Shown piece after piece: positions 7,667 to 15,166 of a stretch of DNA of 30,117 bases (the stretch's first letter is position 1; the number at the start of each line of letters is the position of its first letter). The translations under genes were made by a program, and so were the position numbers. This stretch comes from Bacteroidales bacterium (GTDB lineage: Bacteria > Bacteroidota > Bacteroidia > Bacteroidales > CG2-30-32-10): NCBI GenBank assembly GCA_035353855.1, contig DAOQAK010000052.1:1-30117 (forward strand), read 5' to 3'. Under the pieces are notes generated by a model. It had not been told where the DNA came from and searched no databases. It saw only the letters and a list, made by a program, of their open reading frames with translations.

Positions 7667-8554
7667 ATGAAAAAAATAATCTGCTATCTTCCTTTATTTT
7701 TTATCTATACATTATCGTTTCCCCAAAACATTAACTACATTGAAAATTATTATAAACCCATTCTAAAAGCAGAATTGTTTCTAATTGAATGCAAGCCTGA
7801 TTCATCTTTATACTATTATCAAAAAGCCTTCTCAAATGTGCCTTATGCGTTTGCTTCTGATTTTAAAAATGCTGCATATGCCGAATATCTTTTAAACAAT
7901 AAAGCACTAGCAAGAAATTATATTGACAGTGCTTCTATAAGAGGTATGCCCTTAAATAAGAGACTGAAAAAATATTTTAATAATAAAACGGATTGGACCT
8001 ATTATAATACAATTAAGTATACCGAATTAAAAAAGAAAAATAAAATAAAAAGAGATAGTTCAATGATTAAACTTGTGGATAGTTTGTATTTGATTGATCA
8101 AAATATCCGCATACGAACAAAAAAGTTTGATTTAGTATGGCAAAAAAAATGTGTTGAAACAGATAGTTTAAATTATTTATATCTTCGACCTTATTTGACA
8201 AATGGTAAGATTGGTGAAGAATCTTTAGGATGGGAAACATATATAAAATTATCAATTATTACATATCATTATATGCTTGATAAAGATAAGGAGCTGATAA
8301 AAAGACTATACATTGAAGGGAAATTAAATAGAACAGATTTTTTTTATTGCATAACAAGACCAACTCAATGGGGTGAAAAGACTGAATTTTTATATCCTGA
8401 GATGTTGAAAAAGAATTATAAGAACATTAATCTTGATGAAATAAATGATAATAGAATAGAATATGCTATTCCTAATGTTGAACAAACAATTAAATTAAAA
8501 AAATTGCAAAAAAAATCGAATGGACTTTTTTTCTTTACATTAAAATGGTACTAA
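7667..8554 (+). CDS. Exported protein of unknown function in the grasp-with-spasm operon
   Basis: The 295-residue product starts with a clear signal peptide (KKIICYLPLFFIYTLSFPQ). The mature part is Lys/Tyr/Asn-rich and mostly helical in character. A stretch of about residues 35-95 (DSSLYYYQKAFSN, NAAYAEYLLNNKALARNYID) resembles a pair of tetratricopeptide-like helices. No catalytic motif is visible. Its 3' end overlaps the ATP-grasp gene by 10 bases, so the two are co-translated. A periplasmic partner in peptide handling or self-protection is possible, but this is inferred only from position. Confidence 0.8.
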   Translation: MKKIICYLPLFFIYTLSFPQNINYIENYYKPILKAELFLIECKPDSSLYYYQKAFSNVPYAFASDFKNAAYAEYLLNNKALARNYIDSASIRGMPLNKRLKKYFNNKTDWTYYNTIKYTELKKKNKIKRDSSMIKLVDSLYLIDQNIRIRTKKFDLVWQKKCVETDSLNYLYLRPYLTNGKIGEESLGWETYIKLSIITYHYMLDKDKELIKRLYIEGKLNRTDFFYCITRPTQWGEKTEFLYPEMLKKNYKNINLDEINDNRIEYAIPNVEQTIKLKKLQKKSNGLFFFTLKWY

Positions 8555-9531
8555 TAATAACAGAAAAAAAAGATTATAGTACAGGAGTTGTATTAAACTG
8601 GCTTAACAGGTATAATGTGAAATTTATTGTAATTACTCCTGAATCAGTAATTAAAAAAATAACTATTGATATTAACAACGATGAATATTTACTGATGTTT
8701 CAAGATGAGAAAAGAAAAATTGAAATTAAATATAAAGATATAGATTCTATTTGGTATAGACGAGGTTATTTAAATTTTGATATTAGGAAAAACATAATGC
8801 AAGATAATAAAATCAATAAAAGAATAAATGCACATTTAACGAAAGAGTGGATGACTTTAATTCAATATGTTTTTCATTCTTTTGAAAAGAAGAATTTTTT
8901 AGGGAATTTTTTTATTGGTGATACAAATAAAATAATAACACTTAAACTTGCAAAACAACTTGGATTATTAATTCCCAAAACACATATTGTTACAGATAAA
9001 GATAATCTTTTAAATTTAGTAAAAAAGAATAAATTTATCACTAAAGGGATTCAATCAGGACTATTGATGAATTTTAAAAGAAATGACACCCAATTATCTT
9101 ATCATAACTTAACAAATGACATTAATGAAAATGATTTTAAAAAAAGTAGTGACTCTTTTTTTCCTTCATTAATTCAAGAAAAAATTAAAAAGTTATTTGA
9201 AATAAGGACATTTTATATTAATAGTTCTTTTTATTCGATGGCTATTTTTTCTCAATTAGACGACCAAACAAAAACAGATTTCAGGAATTATAATTTTAAA
9301 AAACCGAATCGTTGTATTCCCATTATTTTACCAACTAAAATTAGTGAGAAATTGATTAAATTACTAAACATGCTTAAACTTAACACTGCGTCTATTGATA
9401 TTATTTATACAAGTGATAAAAAATATTATTTTTTGGAAATAAATCCTATAGGTCAATATGAGATGGTTTCTATTCCATGTAACTATAATTTAGGAAAAGT
9501 AATTAGTGAATTTTTAATTAATAAAAAATAA
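8545..9531 (+). CDS. gwsG: ATP-grasp peptide maturase, grasp-with-spasm system (GwsG type)
   Basis: The 328-residue protein has the layout of RiPP-modifying ATP-grasp ligases. The N-terminal pre-ATP-grasp part includes IWYRRGYLNFD near residue 70. The nucleotide-binding region follows, with GDTNKIITLKLAKQLGLLIP near 131-150 and a Lys in FITKGIQSG. A central LIQEKIKKLFEIRTFYI comes next, and the C-terminal metal-binding stretch is SIDIIYTSDKKYYFLEINPIGQ, where Glu and Asn of LEINP are the expected Mg-ATP ligands. These enzymes phosphorylate an acidic side chain and join it to Ser/Thr or Lys to make ester or amide macrocycles. The probable substrate is the 65-residue precursor upstream. The base composition is notably more AT-rich than the exporter genes downstream. 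Confidence 0.88.
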   Translation: MVLIITEKKDYSTGVVLNWLNRYNVKFIVITPESVIKKITIDINNDEYLLMFQDEKRKIEIKYKDIDSIWYRRGYLNFDIRKNIMQDNKINKRINAHLTKEWMTLIQYVFHSFEKKNFLGNFFIGDTNKIITLKLAKQLGLLIPKTHIVTDKDNLLNLVKKNKFITKGIQSGLLMNFKRNDTQLSYHNLTNDINENDFKKSSDSFFPSLIQEKIKKLFEIRTFYINSSFYSMAIFSQLDDQTKTDFRNYNFKKPNRCIPIILPTKISEKLIKLLNMLKLNTASIDIIYTSDKKYYFLEINPIGQYEMVSIPCNYNLGKVISEFLINKK

Positions 9532-9534
9532 AGT

Positions 9535-9708
9535 ATGATTGATTTTAATGATAAAATTAAAAACAACTTAAATATATTTCCCATTTTTTATAGATTTATT
9601 ATTGAAAACAAAGGCTACTATAACAATGATTATATCGAGATAAAGAAAAGAAACAGAATGATTGCAAATCAATCTCCTTTTTATAAATCAATTACACCTA
9701 TAAAATGA
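9535..9708 (+). CDS. Small ORF (57 aa) coupled between the ATP-grasp and SPASM genes
   Basis: An ATG three bases after the ATP-grasp stop opens a 57-codon frame. Its TGA overlaps the ATG of the SPASM gene (ATGA at 9705-9708). This tight packing on both sides supports real translation, or at least a role in translational coupling. The product starts MIDFNDKIKNNLNIF, is rich in Ile, Asn, Lys and Tyr, has no Cys, no double glycine and no signal peptide, and ends SPFYKSITPIK. It does not look like a precursor peptide. I recognise no family; a small accessory or recognition protein is one option. Confidence 0.55.
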   Translation: MIDFNDKIKNNLNIFPIFYRFIIENKGYYNNDYIEIKKRNRMIANQSPFYKSITPIK

Positions 9709-10814
9709 AAAGAAATATAATCAAATTCTTTACAAATTGTATTCCTATAAAGGGTTATTCCAGGAGTATCATTTACGATATACAAAGGCAAGATGCAGAT
9801 TACATACCAAATTCACTTTACGAAATTATGTTAGACTGTGATGGATGTACTATAGATGATATAAAATTAAAATATTGTAAAAATGATATAGAAAAAGAAA
9901 TAATTGATGAGTATTTCTCATTTTTAAAGTCAAAGGATTATTTGTTTTTTTGTTCTGAAGATGAATTTGCATTATTCCCTCCTTTAAACTTTATTTTTGA
10001 AAATCCTTCATACATCACAAATGCAATTATAGAGGTTAATAATAATACAACAACGAATACATTAAAGGACTTTGTTTATCAAATTGATAAATTAATTTGT
10101 GAAGTTGTACAGTTAAGAATATTGAGTGAGATTTCGTTAGATAAATTAAAAAGTATATTACTGGTTTTTGAAAAAAGTAATGTAGAAATCATTGAACTTA
10201 TAATAAAATATGTTGATTTTCCTTATCAGGATTTAATAAAACAATTTGCAAGAATAAATAAAATTATTGTTTTTTCAGCACCTTTTTCAAAATCAACAAA
10301 TTATTTTGAAAATAAAAAAGAAATATTATATAAAAAAGAAAATATATGTTGCAGTTGTGGGTTAATTAGTAAACAACACATGATTATTAACATGTCTTTT
10401 TATACAGAGGCACTACAATTCAACACCTGTCTAAACCGCAAGGTATGTATTGACATAAATGGGGAAATAAAAAATTGTCCTTCAATGCAAGAAAGCTTCG
10501 GCAATATAAAAGATACAACACTTGCAGATGCAGTTGAAAAATCAGGCTTTAAAGATTTGTGGTTTGTAAATAAAGACAAAATTGATGTTTGCAAAGACTG
10601 TGAGTTTCGATATATGTGTACCGATTGTCGCGTATTTATAAAAAAACCTGAAAATATTTTTTCACAACCCGTCAAATGCACTTATAACCCATACATTGCT
10701 AAATGGAAAGGAGAAGAAGGTTATGTTCCGGTTGAAGAATGCGGAAAATACACGAAATATAGTTTCGTTGTTGATAAACGAAAAGTAAATAAATTGAATA
10801 ACCAAATTTTATGA
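9705..10814 (+). CDS. gwsS: SPASM-domain peptide maturase, grasp-with-spasm system (GwsS type)
   Basis: The 369-residue protein opens with FFTNCIPIKGYSRSIIYDIQR, the usual start of this family. The middle contains a helical part without the CxxxCxxC cluster of radical SAM enzymes. A cysteine-rich C-terminal half follows: CCSC at residues 215-218, CIDINGEIKNCPSM, CKDCEFRYMCTDCR and KCTYNPY. These match the SPASM auxiliary Fe-S pattern. Members of this family pair with a GwsG ATP-grasp enzyme and are thought to assist peptide modification, although the chemistry is not settled. The start overlaps the stop of the small ORF upstream. It is the last gene of the second RiPP operon; the ABC exporter follows after 93 bases. 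Confidence 0.88.
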   Translation: MKRNIIKFFTNCIPIKGYSRSIIYDIQRQDADYIPNSLYEIMLDCDGCTIDDIKLKYCKNDIEKEIIDEYFSFLKSKDYLFFCSEDEFALFPPLNFIFENPSYITNAIIEVNNNTTTNTLKDFVYQIDKLICEVVQLRILSEISLDKLKSILLVFEKSNVEIIELIIKYVDFPYQDLIKQFARINKIIVFSAPFSKSTNYFENKKEILYKKENICCSCGLISKQHMIINMSFYTEALQFNTCLNRKVCIDINGEIKNCPSMQESFGNIKDTTLADAVEKSGFKDLWFVNKDKIDVCKDCEFRYMCTDCRVFIKKPENIFSQPVKCTYNPYIAKWKGEEGYVPVEECGKYTKYSFVVDKRKVNKLNNQIL

Positions 10815-10907
10815 TAGTAAAAAAATATTAACTTTAAACACTTTTTATAAATCATAATTCTAAATTTAAAAATCAAAAATCATAATTCATAAATCTCAAA
10901 TCAATAA

Positions 10908-13094
10908 ATGTCTTTTCCCTTTTATAAACAACTTGATGCAATGGACTGCGGTCCATCGTGTTTGCGCATGATTGCCAAATACTATGGTAAAACATATACA
11001 TTGCAGGGGTTGAGGGAAAAATGTTTTATAACTCGCGAAGGTGTTTCGTTGTTGGGTATAAGTGATGCTGCCGAAAATATTGGGTTGCACACTATAGGCG
11101 TTCGTATCGATTTTAAAAAACTTTCGGAGGAAGCGCCTTTGCCATGCATAGTGCATTGGAAACAACGGCATTTTGTTGTAGTATATAAAATAAAAAATCA
11201 TGAGGTTTTTGTTTCGGATCCAGCGCATGGATTAGTTAAATACACCGAAAAAGAATTTCTTGACGGCTGGCTTAGCACTAAAACCGAGAATGAAGATAAA
11301 GGCATTGCATTACTTCTGGAACCTACTCCTGAATTTTATACTCAAGATGATGAAAAAATAAATAAGTCAGGTTTCCGCTTTCTCTTTTCATATTTAAAGC
11401 CATACCGAAAATTCATTATTCAGCTTTTCCTCGGGTTATTGTTGGGAAGTTTATTACAACTTATATTTCCTTTCCTTACGCAGTCGGTGGTGGATGTGGG
11501 TATAAGCAACAAGAATATAGGGTTTATATATCTTGTATTGATTGCACAGTTAGTTTTGATTATAAGCCGTTCAACAGTGGAGTTTATACGTGGATGGATA
11601 TTACTGCATCTGGGAACAAGAATAAATATTTCACTTATTTCCGATTTTCTAACCAAGCTGATGAAATTACCTATCCGTTTTTTCGATACAAAAATGATAG
11701 GTGATATTATGCAGCGTATAAGCGACAACCATCGCATCGAATCTTTTCTTACTTCATCAACGCTGAGCATTTTGTTTTCGATGGTGAACCTTGTTATATT
11801 TAGTGTTGTTCTTGCGATTTACAGTTTGAAAATATTTTTGATTTTTTTAGCAGGAAGTGTTTTGTATACATTGTGGATATGGATATTCCTGAAACGTAGG
11901 CGAGAGTTGGATTTTAAACGTTTTGCGCAAATGAGCGATAATCAGAGCAACATCATTCAACTGATTACCGGCATGCAGGAAATAAAACTAAACAATTGCG
12001 AAAAACAAAAACGCTGGGATTGGGAACATATACAAGCTCGACTATTTAGAGTAAATATTAAAGGACTTGCACTTACACAATGGCAGCAGGCTGGTTCAGT
12101 ATTTATAAATGAAACAAAAAATATTGTCATTTCATTTATCGCTGCAAAAGCTGTGATTGATGGGAGTATAACTCTTGGTATGATGCTGGCAGTGCAATAC
12201 ATCATTGGGCAGTTGAACAGCCCTATTGAGCAAATGATAACATTTATACAGGCAGCTCAGGATGCAAAGATTAGTCTGGAGCGACTTGGTGAGATACATA
12301 ATAAGGAAGATGAAGAAAATCCTGACGATGCAAAAATTTCTATCATGCCTGAAAATAAAAGTATCAATATAGATAAGCTTTGCTTCCAATACGAAGGACC
12401 ACATTCTGAAATGGTTTTAGAAAATGTGGATTTAAAAATTCCTGAAGGAAAAATAACAGCAGTGGTTGGAATGAGTGGAAGTGGTAAAACAACACTTGTA
12501 AAACTTCTGTTGGGATTTTATCCCCCGGTAAAAGGTGAAATACGAGTTGGTGATATTAAACTTGAAAATTTCAGCGCTAAAATGTGGCGACAGAAATGTG
12601 GGGCGGTAATGCAGGATGGATTTATTTTTTCGGATACTATTGCAAAAAATATTTCAATCAGCGAAGAAAATATTGACAAACAAAAACTGCTGCATGCTGT
12701 GAAAGTGGCGAATATTCAGGAATTCGTGGAGGCGTTGCCTTTAGGGTATAACACTAAAATTGGTTCTGATGGTCATGGATTAAGCCAAGGGCAAAAGCAA
12801 CGATTACTTATTGCTCGTGCAGTTTATAAAAACCCGGATTATATTTTCTTTGATGAAGCAACAAATGCATTAGATGCAAATAATGAAATGGTCATCATGA
12901 ATAACCTTGAGAAATTCTTTCAGGGGAAAACAGTGGTTGTGGTGGCACATCGGTTAAGTACGGTGAAAAATGCCGATAATATTGTTGTTTTAGATAAAGG
13001 AAAAATTGTTGAACAGGGAACGCATATTGAACTTACTGCATTAAAAGGCGAATATTTTAAATTAGTTAAAAATCAATTGGAATTGGGGAATTAA
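10908..13094 (+). CDS. Peptidase-containing ABC transporter (C39 bacteriocin exporter, LanT type)
   Basis: The 728-residue protein has three parts. Residues 1-130 are a C39 peptidase with DCGPSC (catalytic Cys14), His88 in KQRHFVVVY and Asp104 in SDPAHG. Residues ~160-440 are the six-helix ABC membrane domain. From ~490 comes the nucleotide-binding domain, with Walker A GMSGSGKTT at 521-529, signature LSQGQKQR at 625-632, and a Walker B/D-loop FFDEATNALD. Such proteins cut leaders after Gly-Gly and export the core. It is the only peptide exporter in the window, and all three precursors end their leader in GG, so it probably serves both the lanthipeptides and the grasp-with-spasm peptide. Its DNA is richer in G+C than the preceding operon. 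Confidence 0.93.
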   Translation: MSFPFYKQLDAMDCGPSCLRMIAKYYGKTYTLQGLREKCFITREGVSLLGISDAAENIGLHTIGVRIDFKKLSEEAPLPCIVHWKQRHFVVVYKIKNHEVFVSDPAHGLVKYTEKEFLDGWLSTKTENEDKGIALLLEPTPEFYTQDDEKINKSGFRFLFSYLKPYRKFIIQLFLGLLLGSLLQLIFPFLTQSVVDVGISNKNIGFIYLVLIAQLVLIISRSTVEFIRGWILLHLGTRINISLISDFLTKLMKLPIRFFDTKMIGDIMQRISDNHRIESFLTSSTLSILFSMVNLVIFSVVLAIYSLKIFLIFLAGSVLYTLWIWIFLKRRRELDFKRFAQMSDNQSNIIQLITGMQEIKLNNCEKQKRWDWEHIQARLFRVNIKGLALTQWQQAGSVFINETKNIVISFIAAKAVIDGSITLGMMLAVQYIIGQLNSPIEQMITFIQAAQDAKISLERLGEIHNKEDEENPDDAKISIMPENKSINIDKLCFQYEGPHSEMVLENVDLKIPEGKITAVVGMSGSGKTTLVKLLLGFYPPVKGEIRVGDIKLENFSAKMWRQKCGAVMQDGFIFSDTIAKNISISEENIDKQKLLHAVKVANIQEFVEALPLGYNTKIGSDGHGLSQGQKQRLLIARAVYKNPDYIFFDEATNALDANNEMVIMNNLEKFFQGKTVVVVAHRLSTVKNADNIVVLDKGKIVEQGTHIELTALKGEYFKLVKNQLELGN

Positions 13095-13103
13095 TATAAA
13101 TTA

Positions 13104-13163
13104 GACGCTGATGAACGCTGAAAAACACTGATAAATCAGTTAAATTTCGTGTCAATCCGCGTC
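13104..13163. repeat. Palindromic intergenic repeat, copy 1
   Basis: This is a 60-bp imperfect palindrome bounded by GACGC and GCGTC, with inner arms around CACTGAT and CGTGTCAATC. Two further copies follow at 13577-13635 and 13661-13720. It lies between the exporter stop and the GxxExxY gene. Such repeats commonly surround GxxExxY genes in Bacteroidota and related phyla. Confidence 0.85.
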
Positions 13164-13174
13164 AACTATATGAG

Positions 13175-13594
13175 ATGAAACAAGTTTTATTACACGAAGA
13201 TATTACAGGGAAAATTATTAAAGCGTTTTTCAATGTTTATAATGAATTGGGATATGGTTTTCTTGAAAAAGTTTACGAAAGAGCAATGTTGTATGAACTA
13301 CAAATACTTGGACTGAATGCAGATAATCAAACTCCGGTAAAAGTTGAATATAAAAATAAACTTGTAGGAGATTACTTTGCAGATATTATTGTTGAAGAAA
13401 AAGTAATCATTGAATTGAAAGCAGTTGAAAACATTATTTCGGAACATGAAGTACAGCTTGTGAATTATTTAAAGGCAACAAATATTGAAGTTGGTTTGTT
13501 ATTAAATTTTGGACCAAAACCTCAGTATAAAAGAAGAGTATTAACAGAGGAGTATAAAAATGCTATTAAGAATATAGACGCTGATGAACGCTGA
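13175..13594 (+). CDS. GxxExxY family protein
   Basis: The 139-residue protein carries the family signature in GFLEKVYERA (Gly28, Glu31, Tyr34). Later come a DYFADIIVEEKVIIELKAVE segment resembling the D...ExK core of PD-(D/E)xK nucleases and a C-terminal LLLNFGPKPQYKRR. Family members are short, often multicopy, and nuclease-like by fold prediction; their role is not established. The gene has a repeat copy just upstream. The second repeat copy supplies its last six codons (IDADER) and the stop. It interrupts the exporter-adaptor pair and does not look like part of the peptide pathway. The whole unit has the appearance of an inserted cassette. Confidence 0.88.
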   Translation: MKQVLLHEDITGKIIKAFFNVYNELGYGFLEKVYERAMLYELQILGLNADNQTPVKVEYKNKLVGDYFADIIVEEKVIIELKAVENIISEHEVQLVNYLKATNIEVGLLLNFGPKPQYKRRVLTEEYKNAIKNIDADER

Positions 13595-13635
13595 AAACAC
13601 GGATAAAATCAGTAACATCCGTGTTAATCTGCGTC
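13577..13635. repeat. Palindromic intergenic repeat, copy 2 (overlaps the GxxExxY 3' end)
   Basis: This 59-bp copy runs from GACGC to GCGTC and differs from copy 1 at several positions and by one deletion. Its inner arms are cleaner here: AACACGGAT pairs with ATCCGTGTT. The first 18 bases are translated as the last codons and the TGA of the GxxExxY gene. Confidence 0.85.
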
Positions 13636-13660
13636 AATATAATTAATATAATAAAATATA

Positions 13661-13720
13661 GACGCTGATTTACGCTGAGAAACACGGATAAATCAGTTAG
13701 AATTTGTGTCAATCTGCGTC
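13661..13720. repeat. Palindromic intergenic repeat, copy 3
   Basis: This 60-bp copy starts GACGCTGATTTACGCTGA and ends AATCTGCGTC. It lies 25 bp after copy 2 in the same orientation and ends 11 bp before the start codon of the HlyD-type gene. It could affect that gene's translation or mRNA stability. Confidence 0.85.
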
Positions 13721-13731
13721 AACATTAAATT

Positions 13732-15036
13732 ATGGAAGAAGAATTTAAAAATATTGAAATTAGAAGCGAAGAGATTGAAGAAATTCTTGGCAAGGCACCA
13801 AACTGGATAATCAGTCGTGGCATTACAATTATTTTTTCTGTAATCGCTTTGATATTCATTGGAAGCTGGTTCTTTAAATACCCTGATATTATTACATCAA
13901 CAGTTGTTATTACATCGGAGAATGTTCCTGCAACCATAGTGGCTAAGACCAGTGGGAAAATCACTGATATTATTGTAAATGACAATCAGGAAATAAAAAA
14001 GAATGAATATATCGCAGTAATTGAAAATCCTGCCAACGACAGGCATGTGAAAGAAGTTAGCGAAAAGCTCGATTCATTAAAGTCATTTATTTCAGATTTT
14101 GATATTGAAAAAATTAAAACCATAAATATTGAAAAATCATATTCACTGGGCGACCTTCAAACATATTTCTCTTCCTTCAGAAAAGATTTGGAAGATTATA
14201 AAAATTTTATTGATAAAGATTATCAGCATAAAAAAATTGCATCAATACAGGAGCAGATTATAAAGTATAAGCAGATGTATGCTAAACTGGTGAGTCAGCA
14301 AGATATTATGCAGCAAAAATTAAATATTGGAGGAAGCCAGTTTAACCGCGATTCTTCATTATTCTCTGAAAAAACAATCGCACTGGCAGATTTTGAAAAA
14401 TCAAAAACTACCTTACTCGAAAATAAATATTCCGTTGTAAGTTCTTCTGCAACGCTTGATAATACGCTTATTTCGATAAGCCAGCTTGAACAAAGCATAC
14501 TTGAACTTGAACAGGATTATGCAGAAAAAAAGAAATCTTATGAACTTTCATTAAACGAATCATTCGATAATCTTCAAACTCAAATAAAACTTTGGGAGCA
14601 AACGTATATACTGAAATCGCCTATTGACGGTATAGTTACATTTACTAAAATATGGAGCGAAAATCAGAATGTTACTTCCGGTGATAAAGTACTTACTGTA
14701 ATTCCAAAAGAAAAAAGTAAAATACTTGGAAAGCTTACTATTCCTGTTGATGGTTCAGGTAAAGTTAAAGTCGGGCAAAAAGTAAATATTAAACTTGCTA
14801 ATTACCCATACATGGAATATGGAATGGTGGAAGGAAAAATTAAATCTATTTCGCTTGTACCTACAGATAATTCATACATTGCTGAAGTTGAATTTTCGGA
14901 AGGGTTAAAAACCAATTACGGAAAACAATTAGAGTTTGGTCAGGAAATGCAGGGTCAGGCTGAAATCATTACAGATGACCTGAGATTAATTGAACGGTTT
15001 TTTAATCCTATAAAATCTTTATTGAAAAAGCAGTGA
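13732..15036 (+). CDS. HlyD-family membrane fusion protein (exporter adaptor)
   Basis: The 434-residue protein has a short cytoplasmic N-terminus, one membrane helix at about residues 30-48, then a lipoyl-like half (VPATIVAKTSGKITDIIVNDNQEIKKNEYIAVIENP). A long coiled-coil hairpin of about 90-290 follows, with KSKTTLLENKYSVV and QLEQSILELEQDYAEKK. The second lipoyl half reads ILKSPIDGIVTFTKIWSENQNV, and a beta-barrel segment completes it. Such adaptors link an inner-membrane peptide exporter to an outer-membrane channel. No TolC-like gene is in the window, so a housekeeping channel would be needed. It is the natural partner of the C39 exporter upstream, separated from it by the GxxExxY cassette. 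Confidence 0.9.
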   Translation: MEEEFKNIEIRSEEIEEILGKAPNWIISRGITIIFSVIALIFIGSWFFKYPDIITSTVVITSENVPATIVAKTSGKITDIIVNDNQEIKKNEYIAVIENPANDRHVKEVSEKLDSLKSFISDFDIEKIKTINIEKSYSLGDLQTYFSSFRKDLEDYKNFIDKDYQHKKIASIQEQIIKYKQMYAKLVSQQDIMQQKLNIGGSQFNRDSSLFSEKTIALADFEKSKTTLLENKYSVVSSSATLDNTLISISQLEQSILELEQDYAEKKKSYELSLNESFDNLQTQIKLWEQTYILKSPIDGIVTFTKIWSENQNVTSGDKVLTVIPKEKSKILGKLTIPVDGSGKVKVGQKVNIKLANYPYMEYGMVEGKIKSISLVPTDNSYIAEVEFSEGLKTNYGKQLEFGQEMQGQAEIITDDLRLIERFFNPIKSLLKKQ

Positions 15037-15166
15037 TTCTAAGCTTTTTATAAAATTCATAACTGCATCACCTTTTAACAGATTTTTTGAAAATTGTTAA
15101 TATTTAATCCGCTATAAACTACAAATAGTAAAGGTTTTGTAATATCTTTGCAAAAAATTTCATTAG

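Noticed and set aside
9705..10814. Radical SAM enzyme
   Set aside because: The C-terminal half has SPASM cysteines, but there is no CxxxCxxC cluster or SAM-binding region. The family is known to lack them.
13104..13720. CRISPR array
   Set aside because: There are only three copies, each an internally palindromic ~60-bp unit. One spacing is 25 bp and the other contains a whole gene, and no cas genes are present.
15143..15150. TATCTTTG as the -7 box of parE
   Set aside because: The box fits TAnnTTTG and is well placed, but the expected -33 element is missing, so I do not list it as a promoter.
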